From Mesorhizobium sp. J428 (GTDB lineage Bacteria; Pseudomonadota; Alphaproteobacteria; Rhizobiales; Rhizobiaceae), in contig NZ_JAJOMX010000001.1 in assembly GCF_024699925.1 (NCBI RefSeq), positions 372,001 to 436,000 on the forward strand: a stretch of 64,000 bases of DNA, given 5' to 3'. Numbering within the stretch: the first letter of the stretch is position 1; every line of letters starts with the position of its first letter. Made by a program: the position numbers and the translations under genes. Below, in pieces: positions 1-9,659 of the stretch. The notes beneath the pieces are model-generated. The model was not told the DNA's origin and searched no databases. It worked only from the letters and a program-made list of their open reading frames with translations.

Positions 1-16
1 GGCATCGCCCGCTCGC

Positions 17-1282
17 TCAGCCAGGTGCGCCTGGCGCGGTAATGCGCGATAGCAGCTCTTCCCGCGTCAGCTTAAAGCTTGAGGCGGTCCAGTCCGCCTC
101 GAGCCGGCGCAGCAGGTCGCCCATCGCCGGCCCGGGGGCGATGCCGAGCGCCTGAAGGTCCTTTCCGGCGATCGGAAAGACGGGCCGCTTCCAAGCCGCG
201 GCGAATTTCAGCAGGCGGCCGTAGCCACCCGCCTCGATCATGTGCTTGTCGCTCGTGCCGGCATAGGCGCGGGCCGAGGCCAGCGCCAGCATCAGTCGGT
301 CGCGATAAGCCTGCAGGTCACCGCCATAGAGCAGCCTGGCAAAGACCGCCTCCGCCATGTCGTGTGCCGGCAGCGGCGCCGAGGCCCAGGCCACCAGCCG
401 GTCGCGCTCGCCGTTGGAGAGCTTGAGACGCTCCGCCAGCTCGACCGCCCGCGCCGCGTCAGGCGGGACAATCGCTTCGAGACGGAGCAGCGGATCGGGC
501 GGCCAGCCGAGATCGCGCTCGGCCGCGACGAGCCCGTGGATGGCGTCGATGCCCCATTTCTCGCTTTCCGGAATGGCGAGGCTCAGCACGCCTGCCTGCC
601 GCATCCACAGAAGGGCGCGCGACGGATCGGCGGCGCCGAGCAGCTTCTTCAGCTCCGCCCAGATGCGCTCGACCGAGAGGCGGGTCATCCCCTCCTTCAG
701 CCGCGCGCAGGCCTTCAATCCCGCTGCATCTGGCCGCCCGCCGCCATATTGGGCGAAGAAGCGGAAGAAGCGCAGGATGCGCAGATAGTCTTCCCTGATA
801 CGGGTCTCGGCGTCGCCGATGAAGCGGATGGTGCGCGTCTCGAGGTCCGCCAGCCCGCCGACGAGGTCGATAACCGTGCCGTCCGCCTCCGCATAGAGCG
901 CATTGACGGTGAAGTCGCGCCGCTCGGCGTCGGCCTTCCAGTCACGGCCGTAGGAGACGGTCGCATGCCGCCCGTCGGTCGCGATGTCGGCACGCAGCGT
1001 GGTGACCTCGTGCGGCCTGCCGTCGGCGAGCACCGTCACCGTGCCGTGCTCGATGCCCGTGGCAAAGGTGCGGAAGCCGGCGGCCTGCGCACGGCGCACC
1101 GTCTCGTCGGGCAGGGTCGTGGTCGCGATGTCGATGTCGGTGACGGCCTCGCCCAGAAGCGTGTTGCGCACCGCGCCGCCCACCACGCGCGCCTGTTCGC
1201 CGCCCTCCGACAGGACGGCCAGCAGCTTCTGCAACGAAGGCTCGGCCAGCCAGGCGGCCGAGGCGACGGAGGCGCCGCTCAT
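17..1282 (-). CDS. cca: CCA tRNA nucleotidyltransferase
   Basis: Adds or repairs the 3'-CCA end of tRNAs. The class II nucleotidyltransferase head is visible: GGAVRN at residues 35-40, the metal-binding DIDIAT at 49-54, and RRDFTVNALY at 121-130, followed by the helical RNA-binding neck and body (421 aa, usual for alphaproteobacteria). It is the last gene of a leftward three-gene operon; its ATG overlaps the stop of the Nudix gene as ATGA, so translation is probably coupled. Poly(A) polymerase is a related possibility, but the size and operon context with a Nudix gene and DUF1285 are typical of rhizobial cca. Confidence 0.93.
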   Translation of the reverse strand: MSGASVASAAWLAEPSLQKLLAVLSEGGEQARVVGGAVRNTLLGEAVTDIDIATTTLPDETVRRAQAAGFRTFATGIEHGTVTVLADGRPHEVTTLRADIATDGRHATVSYGRDWKADAERRDFTVNALYAEADGTVIDLVGGLADLETRTIRFIGDAETRIREDYLRILRFFRFFAQYGGGRPDAAGLKACARLKEGMTRLSVERIWAELKKLLGAADPSRALLWMRQAGVLSLAIPESEKWGIDAIHGLVAAERDLGWPPDPLLRLEAIVPPDAARAVELAERLKLSNGERDRLVAWASAPLPAHDMAEAVFARLLYGGDLQAYRDRLMLALASARAYAGTSDKHMIEAGGYGRLLKFAAAWKRPVFPIAGKDLQALGIAPGPAMGDLLRRLEADWTASSFKLTREELLSRITAPGAPG

Positions 1283-1917
1283 GCGTAGAGCCTGTCGTGC
1301 ACCGCGCGGATGATGCCCGCCGTCACGCCCCAGATGTGCCGGCCGTCATAGGGCATGGTGTAGAAATACCGCTCGATATTGTTCCAGATCCGGCTGTCGG
1401 TGTGGTGGTTCGCCGCGTCCATCAGGAAGCGCAGCGGCACCTCGAACGTGTCGTCCACCTCGTCGGGATTGATCGTCAGCGTGAAGCCCGGCCGCACCAC
1501 CGACAGGACCGGCGTGATGCGGAAGCCGCTGCCGCTGTAGTAGTCGGACAGCCTGCCGACGATCTCGATGAACTCCCCCTTGAGCCCGATCTCCTCGTCG
1601 GCCTCACGCATGGCGGCGGCCTCGACCGACGCGTCGCCGGGGTCGACACGGCCGCCGGGAAAGGCGATCTGGCCCGGATGGCTCTTCAGTTTCTCCGTGC
1701 GCTTGGTGAGCAGCATGGTTGCGCCCTCCGGCCGGTCGACGACCGGGACCAGCACGGCCGCCGGCCGCAGCCCGTCGCGGACGATGTCCTTGCGCGAGGC
1801 GGGGTTGAGCCTGTGGTCGCCGTTGACCTCGTCGCCCGGGCCGGGCGCGGCGCGCTGCAGGGCACGCGCCCGGAAATCCGCCGCCGAATAGGGGTTCACC
1901 GTGCGCTGGTCCATCAT
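1279..1917 (-). CDS. Nudix hydrolase, CoA pyrophosphatase type
   Basis: Probable CoA/acyl-CoA diphosphatase of the cytosol. The protein (212 aa) has the extended Nudix region typical of this subgroup: SHPGQIAFPGGRVDPGD at about residues 79-95 followed by AAMREADEEIG at 101-111, with the catalytic REx2EE glutamates present. The start at 1917 overlaps the DUF1285 stop as ATGA; a longer upstream reading would run inside the preceding gene and has no ribosome site. It sits between DUF1285 and cca in one operon. Confidence 0.88.
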   Translation of the reverse strand: MMDQRTVNPYSAADFRARALQRAAPGPGDEVNGDHRLNPASRKDIVRDGLRPAAVLVPVVDRPEGATMLLTKRTEKLKSHPGQIAFPGGRVDPGDASVEAAAMREADEEIGLKGEFIEIVGRLSDYYSGSGFRITPVLSVVRPGFTLTINPDEVDDTFEVPLRFLMDAANHHTDSRIWNNIERYFYTMPYDGRHIWGVTAGIIRAVHDRLYA

Positions 1918-2555
1918 TCCCCGCTGAACCGTTCCAGCTGGTCGACGGGCATGACGGGAAACGCCACGCCCTTCGAGCGCACGGCGAACATCGCCTGACC
2001 GTCGATCTCGACCTCCTCGCCGATCTCCGCCAGCTCGTACATCACCGGCCGCGCCACGAGGGCCTCCAGCCGGCCGCGCACGTGAAGATAGGGCTTGAGC
2101 CCGCCGGTGCCGTCCTCGTCGACGAAGCGCAGCGGATGGTCTGGGCCGGCCTCTACCACGTCGCCGACATTGGTGCGGAAGGTGAGGACCTGCGCCTCGC
2201 CCTGCCCCGATACGTCCACCTCCACCGCCACGAAGGGCGCGTCGACGACCCGGATGCCGACCCTCTCGACCGGCGTGACGAGATAGGTCCTGCCGTCCTC
2301 GTCCTTGCGCAGCACGGTCGAGAACAGCTGGACGAGCGGCATGCGGCCTATCGGCGTGCCGAGATAGAACCAGGTGCCGTCGGCGCGGATTTCCATGTCG
2401 AGATCGCCGCAAAACGGTGGATTCCAGCGCTCGACCGGCGGCAGGCCCTTGCCCGCCCGCGCAGCGCGGGAGATGAGTGCGGTGAGGCCCGCCGTATCGC
2501 GCGCGCCGGCAAGCGTGTCCTGTGGGCTGGTCTGGCTGTCCTGCTGCATGGTCAC
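1914..2555 (-). CDS. DUF1285 domain-containing protein
   Basis: A 213 aa soluble protein of the DUF1285 family, which has no established function. Recognisable features are the conserved stretch ERWNPPFCGDLDMEIRADG near residue 42, GTWFYLGTPIGR, and the later DHPLRFVDEDG segment. It is the first gene of the DUF1285 - Nudix - cca operon and diverges from the MoxR operon starting at 2738, so the 2556-2737 interval carries both promoters. I recognise the family, not a function. Confidence 0.85.
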   Translation of the reverse strand: MTMQQDSQTSPQDTLAGARDTAGLTALISRAARAGKGLPPVERWNPPFCGDLDMEIRADGTWFYLGTPIGRMPLVQLFSTVLRKDEDGRTYLVTPVERVGIRVVDAPFVAVEVDVSGQGEAQVLTFRTNVGDVVEAGPDHPLRFVDEDGTGGLKPYLHVRGRLEALVARPVMYELAEIGEEVEIDGQAMFAVRSKGVAFPVMPVDQLERFSGE

Positions 2556-2737
2556 GAAATAGTCACTGTTGTTCCGCTTGTCAGCCTAGGTCAGTGATTT
2601 AAGTTCATCTTGCAGCGCAGCGAAACATGCGAGTCGACCGACCGCCTCTTGCGACGAACGCTGGCAAGGACGAACGCCTGCCCGGGCCGCGTCTCGAAAT
2701 GCCGCGGCCGGGGCACTCTTCCAGAGGATCGAGACGC

Positions 2738-3745
2738 ATGAGCGTGATGACAAGGGAAGCCGGGATCAGCGAAAAGGAGATGGTCGCCGCGGCCGAAAAG
2801 GCCCTGGACGACATCTCGAAGGTCCGCGCCGGCGTCGGCAAGGTCATCTTCGGCCAGGAAAGCGTGGTCGAGCGGACGCTGGTCGCCCTGCTCGCCGGCG
2901 GCCACGCTCTGCTGGTCGGCGTGCCGGGCCTCGCCAAGACCAAGCTGGTCGAGACGCTGGGCGTGGTGCTCGGCCTCGATTCGAGCCGCATCCAGTTCAC
3001 GCCCGACCTGATGCCGTCCGACATCCTCGGCTCCGAGGTGATGGAGCAGGACGAGCACGGCAAGCGCGGCTTCCGCTTCATCCCCGGCCCGATCTTCGCC
3101 CAGCTTTTGATGGCCGACGAGATCAACCGCGCCAGCCCCCGCACCCAGTCGGCGCTCTTGCAGTCGATGCAGGAATACCACGTCACCGTCGCCGGCCAGC
3201 GGCACGACCTGCCCGCACCGTTCCACGTGCTGGCGACCCAGAACCCGCTGGAGCAGGAAGGCACCTATCCGCTGCCGGAAGCCCAGCTCGACCGCTTCCT
3301 GATGCAGGTCGACATCCTCTATCCCGAGCTCGACGCCGAGCGCCGCATCCTTCTGGAGACGACCGGCGTCAGCGAGGCGAAGGCCGAGAACGTGCTCGAC
3401 GCCGAGCGGCTGCGCACCATCCAGCTGCTGATCCGCCGCATGCCGGTGCCCGAGAGCGTGGTGGAGGCGATCCTGACCCTCGTGCGCTCGGCGCGCCCCG
3501 GCAGCGGCAACGAGGACACCGACAAGCACGTCGCGTGGGGTCCCGGCCCGCGCGCCAGCCAGGCGCTGACGCTGTGCGCCCGCGCCCGCGCGCTCTACGA
3601 AGGCCGCCTCGCCCCATCGGTGGACGACGTGCATGCGCTGGCCGAACCCGTGCTGCAGCACCGCATGGCGCTGACCTTCTCGGCGCGCGCGGAAGGCATG
3701 CATGTGCGCGACGTCATCGCGCAGCTGGTGAAAGCGGCAGGCTGA
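2738..3745 (+). CDS. MoxR-family AAA+ ATPase
   Basis: A 335 aa MoxR-type AAA+ ATPase, a family that acts as a chaperone for vWA/DUF58 partner proteins. Walker A GVPGLAKTK lies at residues 61-69, Walker B LLMADEIN at 123-130, and the family hallmark QNPLEQEGTYPLPEAQLDRF follows. The start at 2738 has an AGAGG ribosome site about 10 bases upstream; more upstream codons lack one. The stop overlaps the next start (TGATG), making it the head of a tightly coupled four-gene membrane operon. Confidence 0.92.
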   Translation: MSVMTREAGISEKEMVAAAEKALDDISKVRAGVGKVIFGQESVVERTLVALLAGGHALLVGVPGLAKTKLVETLGVVLGLDSSRIQFTPDLMPSDILGSEVMEQDEHGKRGFRFIPGPIFAQLLMADEINRASPRTQSALLQSMQEYHVTVAGQRHDLPAPFHVLATQNPLEQEGTYPLPEAQLDRFLMQVDILYPELDAERRILLETTGVSEAKAENVLDAERLRTIQLLIRRMPVPESVVEAILTLVRSARPGSGNEDTDKHVAWGPGPRASQALTLCARARALYEGRLAPSVDDVHALAEPVLQHRMALTFSARAEGMHVRDVIAQLVKAAG

Positions 3746-4662
3746 TGGCCGCATCGATCGGCGAAGCCGTCACACCGGTCGGGACCAGCGATGCGCTGGC
3801 GCGCGCCCGGCTGCGGGCCTCGCTCGTGCCCGACCTGCTGGTCGAGGCGCGCCGCGTCGTCAATACGGTCATCGCCGGCTGGCACGGCCGCCGCCGCCGC
3901 GGCATCGGCGAGAACTTCTGGCAGTTCCGGCCCTATGTCGAAGGCGATTCCTCGCGCATCGACTGGCGCCGCTCCGCCCGCGACGAGCACATCTATGTCC
4001 GCGACAAGGAGTGGGAAGCCGCCCATACGGTGTGGCTGTGGGCCGACCCGTCGCCCTCGATGCTCTACAAGTCGACCTACGCGACCGTGTCTAAGGAATC
4101 GCGCGCGCTGGTGCTGATCCTGGCGCTGGCGGAGCTTCTGTCGCGCAGCGGCGAGCGCATCGGCTGGCCGGGCCTGACCGACGCGTTTTCGGCCCGCAAC
4201 GGCGCCGAGCGGCTCGCCTCGCACCTGGCGCATGCCTCAAGGCTTGAGGCGCGGCCGGACGTCTCCTCGATCCGCCGCTTCTCCGACATCGTCATCGCCA
4301 GCGACTTCCTCGACCCGGTCGAGGAGACGATGGAATGGCTGGACGTGCTCGCCCGCCACGGCGTGCGCGCGCATCTGATCGAGGTTTCGGACCCGGCCGA
4401 GGAAACCTTCCCCTATTCCGGCCGCACCGAGTTCCGCGATCCCGAGACCGGCCTGAAGCTGACCGCCGGCCGCGCCGAGACGCTGGCCGAGGACTACCGG
4501 CTGGTCTACCAGGCCCGCCGCGACCAGCTTTCCGCCTGGGCCAAGCGGCTGGGCTGGAGCTACACGGTGAACCACACCGACCGGCTCGCCTCCGAATCCC
4601 TCGTCAGGGTCCATGCCGCAATGACGGTCGACGGCGGCTACGCCTCCGGAGGCCGCGCATGA
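3745..4662 (+). CDS. DUF58 domain-containing protein
   Basis: A 305 aa DUF58 protein, the usual partner of MoxR ATPases. The signature RRRRGIGENFWQFRPY (about residues 49-64) and the GDSSRIDWRRSAR motif that follows are clear, and a vWA-like fold with the DPSPSM metal-site-like loop follows. No membrane segment is evident. Its start shares one base with the moxR stop and its stop overlaps the next ATG, so the genes are almost certainly co-translated. The family is linked to envelope processes in other bacteria; the substrate here is unknown. Confidence 0.9.
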   Translation: MAASIGEAVTPVGTSDALARARLRASLVPDLLVEARRVVNTVIAGWHGRRRRGIGENFWQFRPYVEGDSSRIDWRRSARDEHIYVRDKEWEAAHTVWLWADPSPSMLYKSTYATVSKESRALVLILALAELLSRSGERIGWPGLTDAFSARNGAERLASHLAHASRLEARPDVSSIRRFSDIVIASDFLDPVEETMEWLDVLARHGVRAHLIEVSDPAEETFPYSGRTEFRDPETGLKLTAGRAETLAEDYRLVYQARRDQLSAWAKRLGWSYTVNHTDRLASESLVRVHAAMTVDGGYASGGRA

Positions 4663-7472
4663 GCTGGCTGCCGCTCTCCTTCGGCTTCCCGGCGGTGCTG
4701 GCCGGGCTGGTCGCCCTGCCGGTGATATGGTGGCTTCTGCGGCTGACCCCGCCCAAGCCGCGCAGCGAGCTGTTCCCGCCGCTGAAGATCCTGGCGCGTG
4801 TGATGCGCAAGGAGGAGACGCCGCACCAGAGCCCGTGGTGGCTGACGCTGCTCAGGCTGATCATGGCGGCACTGGTGATCTTCGCGCTGGCCGAACCGGT
4901 GTTCAACCCGCAGGAGCGCGCCGAGACCGGGTCCGGCCCGGTCGCCGTCGTGGTGGACAACGGCTGGGCGAGCGCGCTCGGCTGGGACCTGCGGGTGGCA
5001 ACCGCGCAGCGCCTGATCGCCGACGCCAACGATGCCGGCCAGCCCGTGGTGCTCGCCTTCACGGCCGAGCCGGCGGCGACCGAGATCGGCCCGTTCGAGG
5101 CGCGCGCCGCGATGGAGCGGCTGGCAGTCGCCAAGCCCCGTCCCGTGCCGGTCGATAGGCCGGGCACCTATGCCCGCGTCGCGACCGCGCTGGAAGGTGC
5201 GGAGAACGTCACCATCGCGATCCTCTCCGACGGCCTGCGCGCCGAGGGCGACGAAACCGCCTTCGACGCCATCCTGTCGCGCGGCGCCTCCCGCCTCGTC
5301 TGGGCCGAGCCGTCGAACCTGCCGAAAGCGGCGCTGACCGCGGTCGAGAACACCGCCACCGCCTTCACGGTCACAGCGGTGCGGCCGTCGTCCGACATCG
5401 CGCCGCTGCAACTCGCGGCCGGCGCCTATGATGACCGCGGCCGCCGCATCGCCGACACGGTGCTGAGCTTCGCGCCGGGCGAAAGTGCAACGACCGCGGA
5501 CGTCGCCGTGCCGTTCGAGCTGCGCAACGACTTCGCCTCGGTGTCGATCGACGGCGAGGCGCAGGCCGGCGCGATCCGCGTGCTGGACGAGAATTCGAAG
5601 CGCCGCCGCGTCGGACTGCTGTCGCAGTCGGAGGCGGACCAGGCGCAGCCGCTCCTGTCGCCGCTCTACTACATCCGCCGGGCGCTCGAACCCTATGCGG
5701 ACCTGGTCGAATCGCAGACGCCGGACCTTGCCGTCGCCGTGCCGGAACTGCTGGCGCAGAAGCCGGCGATGGTGGTGATGGCCGATGTCGGCACCTTGCC
5801 GGACGCTGCGCGCGAGGCGCTGGTCGAATGGGTGCAGGGCGGCGGCACGCTGGTGCGCTTCGCCGGCTCGCGGCTGGCAGCGGCGGAGCCGGACGAGGAC
5901 CTTCTGCCCGTCAGGCTGCGCGCCGGCGAGCGCGCGCTGGGCGGCGCGTTGTCCTGGACCGAGCCGCAGCCGGTCAGCGACTTCCCGGCGACCGGTCCCT
6001 TCGCTGGCCTGACGCCGCCGCAGGACGTGTCCGTGTCGCGCCAGGTGCTGGCCGAGCCGAGCCCCGACATCGTCGATCACACCTGGGCGAACCTCGCCGA
6101 CGGCACGCCGCTCGTCACTGGTGCCCAGCGCGGCGAAGGCACGGTCGTGCTCTTCCACGTCACGCCCGAGGCCACCTGGTCCAACCTGCCGATCTCCGGC
6201 TCCTTCGTCGAGATGCTGCGACGGGTCGTGCAGCTCTCGCGCAACCAGGGCCAGGTCGAGACCGCCAACGGCGCGCCGGCGACCTCTCTGCCGCCCTATC
6301 GCGTCATCGGCGCCGACGGCGCGCTGACGACGCCCGATCCCGAGGCGCGTCCCCTTCAGCCGGGGGCCCTGCCGAAGATCACGGTCGAGAACCCACCCGG
6401 CCTCTACGGCTCGGAGGAAGGCGTCGTGGCGCTGAACCTCCTGCCGGCGAAAGCGACGCTCGATCCGATCGCGCGCCCGTCGACCACCCTCCCCGTCGGC
6501 ACGGTGAGCTACGCGCTGGACGAATCCCGCGACCTCAAGGGCCCGCTGATCGCGGCGGCGCTTGCGCTGATGGCGCTCGACACGCTGGCGGTGATGTGGA
6601 TCGGCGGCGTGTTCGCCCGCCGCCGCGCCTCCCCCATGCGCGCCACGGCGGCGCTGCTGGCGCTCGCGCTGGTGCTCGGGGGCACCTATGACGGCCGCGC
6701 GCAGGACGAGAAGCCCGGCGACGCCGAAGCCATCGCCTCGATCTCGCGCACGCGGCTCGCCTATGTGCTGACCGGGGATCCGGCGATCGACGCCGTCTCG
6801 CGCGCTGGCATGGAGGGGCTGCGCCGCTTCCTGACCGAGAAGACGGCACTGGAGCCCGGCGAGCCCGCCGGCGTCGACATCGCCGCGGACGAATTGTCCT
6901 TCTATCCGCTGATCTACTGGCCCGTGGACCCTGCTACCGCCATGCCGACCGAGGCCGCGATCGCCCGCGTCGACGCATACATGCAGCAGGGCGGCACGGT
7001 GCTGTTCGACACCCGCGACCAGTTCGAGACGAGCCTCGACCTCGCCTCCTCGACGAGTGCCGCCACCCAGCGCCTGCGCGACATCCTCGGCAATCTCAAC
7101 GTGCCGGCGCTGGAGCCGGTGCCGGAAGACCACGTGCTGACCAAGTCGTTCTTCATCATGAAGGACTTTCCCGGCCGCTATGCCGGCAGCCCGCTCTGGG
7201 TCGAGGTCAGCACACCGGCGCAGCCAGGCGAGGACCGGCCCGTGCGGGTCGGCGACGGCGTGTCGCCGATCATGATCACCGCCAATGACTTCGCCGGTGC
7301 CTGGGCCGTGGACGAGACCGGCCAGCCGCTGCTGCCCACCGTTCCCTCCGACCCGATGCAGCGGGTCTATGCGCTGCGCGGCGGCGTGAACATCATGATG
7401 TACATGCTGACCGGCAACTACAAATCCGACCAGGTGCACGTGCCGATCCTGCTCGAGAGGCTGGGGCAGTGA
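4659..7472 (+). CDS. BatA/DUF4159 membrane protein
   Basis: A large (937 aa) membrane protein. The N-terminus is BatA-like, with two transmembrane helices (about residues 8-26 and 60-80) and a periplasmic vWA-like region near 90-225. Two more hydrophobic helices lie at about 628-650 and 655-672, followed by a C-terminal DUF4159 domain from about residue 695 with the segments YPLIYWPVDP and QQGGTVLFDTRDQ. The start overlaps the DUF58 stop as ATGA. The family is common next to MoxR/DUF58 in Rhizobiales; its biochemical role is not established. Confidence 0.88.
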   Translation: MSWLPLSFGFPAVLAGLVALPVIWWLLRLTPPKPRSELFPPLKILARVMRKEETPHQSPWWLTLLRLIMAALVIFALAEPVFNPQERAETGSGPVAVVVDNGWASALGWDLRVATAQRLIADANDAGQPVVLAFTAEPAATEIGPFEARAAMERLAVAKPRPVPVDRPGTYARVATALEGAENVTIAILSDGLRAEGDETAFDAILSRGASRLVWAEPSNLPKAALTAVENTATAFTVTAVRPSSDIAPLQLAAGAYDDRGRRIADTVLSFAPGESATTADVAVPFELRNDFASVSIDGEAQAGAIRVLDENSKRRRVGLLSQSEADQAQPLLSPLYYIRRALEPYADLVESQTPDLAVAVPELLAQKPAMVVMADVGTLPDAAREALVEWVQGGGTLVRFAGSRLAAAEPDEDLLPVRLRAGERALGGALSWTEPQPVSDFPATGPFAGLTPPQDVSVSRQVLAEPSPDIVDHTWANLADGTPLVTGAQRGEGTVVLFHVTPEATWSNLPISGSFVEMLRRVVQLSRNQGQVETANGAPATSLPPYRVIGADGALTTPDPEARPLQPGALPKITVENPPGLYGSEEGVVALNLLPAKATLDPIARPSTTLPVGTVSYALDESRDLKGPLIAAALALMALDTLAVMWIGGVFARRRASPMRATAALLALALVLGGTYDGRAQDEKPGDAEAIASISRTRLAYVLTGDPAIDAVSRAGMEGLRRFLTEKTALEPGEPAGVDIAADELSFYPLIYWPVDPATAMPTEAAIARVDAYMQQGGTVLFDTRDQFETSLDLASSTSAATQRLRDILGNLNVPALEPVPEDHVLTKSFFIMKDFPGRYAGSPLWVEVSTPAQPGEDRPVRVGDGVSPIMITANDFAGAWAVDETGQPLLPTVPSDPMQRVYALRGGVNIMMYMLTGNYKSDQVHVPILLERLGQ

Positions 7473-7473
7473 G

Positions 7474-9540
7474 ATGAACTGGTCGATCGGCTTCGAACCC
7501 CTGCTCTCGTGGACCTGGCTGGCGGCGATCATCGCGCCGCTCGCGCTCCTGGCGCTGGCCGGCGTCGCGCTCGGCCAGCGCGGCGGCCTGGTGCGCGTCG
7601 GCGCGCTGGCGGCCCTTGCGCTTGCGCTCGCCAATCCGGTGCTGCTGGACGAGGAGCGCGAGCCGCTGAAGAGCGTGGTGGCGGTGGTGGTCGACCGCAG
7701 CCAGAGCCAGGACATCGGCAGCCGCACGGCGGAGACCGACGCGGCTCTTGCCGCCATCCAGGAGCGGCTCGGCCGCTTCAACCAGTTCGAGTTGCGCGTG
7801 GTCGAGACCGGCAAGGCGAGTGCGGCCGACGACCGCGCCGAGACGCGCCTGTTCGGCGCGCTGGACGGCGCCTTCCGCGACGTGCCGCCGTCGCGCATCG
7901 GCGGCGCGATCATGATCACCGACGGCCAGGTGCATGATGTTCCGGCCTCGATGCCGGGCTTCTCCGCCCCCCTGCACGCCCTGATCACCGGCGAGGAGGA
8001 CGAGCGCGACCGGCGCATCCGCTTCGAGAACGCGCCGCGCTTCGGCCTCGTCGGCAAGCCGCTGGCGATGACCTACCGTGTCACCGGCACGGCGGGCGAG
8101 ACCGGCACGGTCGAGGTGAGCATCCGCGTCAACGGTGACCTCGTCGCCACCGACCAGGCGGCGATCGGCACCGAGATGCCGCTCGACGTCACCATCCCCA
8201 ATGCCGGTCGCAACATCATCGAACTGGCGATCCCCCGCGCCGAGGGCGAGATCACCGACACCAACAACCGCGCCATCGCCATGGTCGACGGCATCCGCGA
8301 GAACCTGCGCGTGCTGCTTGTATCGGGCGAGCCGCATGCGGGCGAGCGCACCTGGCGCAACCTTCTGAAATCGGACGCGTCGGTCGACCTCGTCCACTTC
8401 ACCATCCTGCGTCCGCCGGAGAAGCAGGACGGCACGCCGATCAACGAGCTCTCGCTGATCGCCTTCCCGACGCGCGAGCTGTTCGTCGAGAAGATCAACG
8501 ATTTCGACCTGATCATCTTCGACCGCTACCAGCACCGCGACGTGCTGCCGATCCTCTACTACGACTACATCGCCGAATATGTCGAACAGGGCGGCGCGCT
8601 GCTGATCGCCGCAGGCCCCGAATATGCCGGCGAGCAGTCGATCGCCCGCACACCGCTGATGGCAGCGCTCCCCGCCCTGCCGACCGGAGACGTGCTGGAG
8701 AAGGCGTTCTACCCCCGCCTGACCGATACCGGCCGCAAGCACCCGGTGACGCGCGGGCTGGAAGGCTCGGCCCAGGAGCCGCCGCGCTGGAGCCGCTGGT
8801 TCCGCCAGATCGGCATCGGCGAGGTCGAGGGCGAGACGGTGATGAAGGGCGCCGACGACATGCCGCTGCTCTTGCTCGACCGCAAGGGCGAGGGCCGCGT
8901 CGGCATGCTTCTGTCCGACCAGGGCTGGCTGTGGGCGCGCGGCTTCGAGGGCGGCGGTCCGCATGTCGCGCTCTATCGCCGCTTGGCGCACTGGCTTATG
9001 AAGGAACCCGAGCTGGAGGAGGAGCGCCTGACCGCCGAGGGCCAGGGCATGACGCTGAACGTGCGGCGCCAGACCATGGCCGACGAGGCCGGCCAGGCGC
9101 AGATCATCACGCCGTCGGGCGCGACGCGCACCCTGCCGCTCACGCAGACCGAGCCCGGCATCTTCGCCGGCGCGATGGAGACCGACGAGATCGGCCTCTA
9201 TCAGGTGGCCAACGGCGACCTGACGGCGCTTGCCCATGTCGGGCCGGTCAACGCGCCCGAATTCGCCGACACGGTCTCGACCGGAGAAATCCTGCGGCCG
9301 CTGGCGGAAGCCACCGGCGGCAGCGTGCGCCGCGTCGCCGCCGACGGCCGCATCGAGCTGCCCGGCATCGTGCCGGTGCGCGGCACCACCAACGCCTCCG
9401 GCCGCGACTGGCTGGGCCTCAAGACCACGAACGAGAGCGTGCTGAAATCGGTCAATCGCGTGCCCCTCTTCGCCGGCTTCTTCGGCCTTTGCCTGCTGCT
9501 GCTCGCACTCGGCGGGATGTGGTGGCGTGAGGGGCGGTAG
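7474..9540 (+). CDS. vWA-like membrane protein, MoxR operon
   Basis: A 688 aa membrane protein one base downstream of the DUF4159 gene. Two helices near the N-terminus (about residues 12-35 and 40-58) and one at the C-terminus (about 660-682) bracket a large periplasmic region. A vWA-like strand with VAVVVDRSQSQD and a later GGAIMITDGQVHD resembles a degenerate MIDAS, and FDLIIFDRYQ with EYVEQGGALLIAAGPE (about 345-390) resembles a glutamine-amidotransferase-like fold without a visible catalytic cysteine. Likely the fourth subunit of the MoxR-driven complex. Confidence 0.8.
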   Translation: MNWSIGFEPLLSWTWLAAIIAPLALLALAGVALGQRGGLVRVGALAALALALANPVLLDEEREPLKSVVAVVVDRSQSQDIGSRTAETDAALAAIQERLGRFNQFELRVVETGKASAADDRAETRLFGALDGAFRDVPPSRIGGAIMITDGQVHDVPASMPGFSAPLHALITGEEDERDRRIRFENAPRFGLVGKPLAMTYRVTGTAGETGTVEVSIRVNGDLVATDQAAIGTEMPLDVTIPNAGRNIIELAIPRAEGEITDTNNRAIAMVDGIRENLRVLLVSGEPHAGERTWRNLLKSDASVDLVHFTILRPPEKQDGTPINELSLIAFPTRELFVEKINDFDLIIFDRYQHRDVLPILYYDYIAEYVEQGGALLIAAGPEYAGEQSIARTPLMAALPALPTGDVLEKAFYPRLTDTGRKHPVTRGLEGSAQEPPRWSRWFRQIGIGEVEGETVMKGADDMPLLLLDRKGEGRVGMLLSDQGWLWARGFEGGGPHVALYRRLAHWLMKEPELEEERLTAEGQGMTLNVRRQTMADEAGQAQIITPSGATRTLPLTQTEPGIFAGAMETDEIGLYQVANGDLTALAHVGPVNAPEFADTVSTGEILRPLAEATGGSVRRVAADGRIELPGIVPVRGTTNASGRDWLGLKTTNESVLKSVNRVPLFAGFFGLCLLLLALGGMWWREGR

Positions 9541-9545
9541 ACCGG

Positions 9546-9585
9546 TCCGCCTTCGGCGGATCGATCATGCCGGTGGCATGATCGA
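9546..9585. repeat. paired palindromes between convergent genes
   Basis: Two perfect palindromic hairpins lie back to back: a 15-base TCCGCC-ttc-GGCGGA unit (9546-9560) and a 25-base unit TCGATCATGCC...GGCATGATCGA-like (9561-9585). They sit just after the stop of the rightward operon and before the leftward HigA-like gene. No T-run follows, so they are either part of a small repeat family or a bidirectional terminator; I cannot decide between the two. Confidence 0.5.
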
Positions 9586-9659
9586 AGGTCTATCGCGGGC
9601 GGGAGCTGCGCAGCAGCGGGACCCGCCCCGGGGAGGCAAAGGCCGCCTATCAAATAGGC

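Noticed and set aside
4638..8057. A 1139-residue open frame on the minus strand opposite the MoxR operon
   Set aside because: It is low-complexity Arg/Gly/Ala-rich, matches no family and mirrors well-supported genes in the other direction.
9541..9659. A possible intrinsic terminator in the gap after the vWA-like gene
   Set aside because: The palindromes are perfect but neither is followed by a T-run, so I list them as repeats only.
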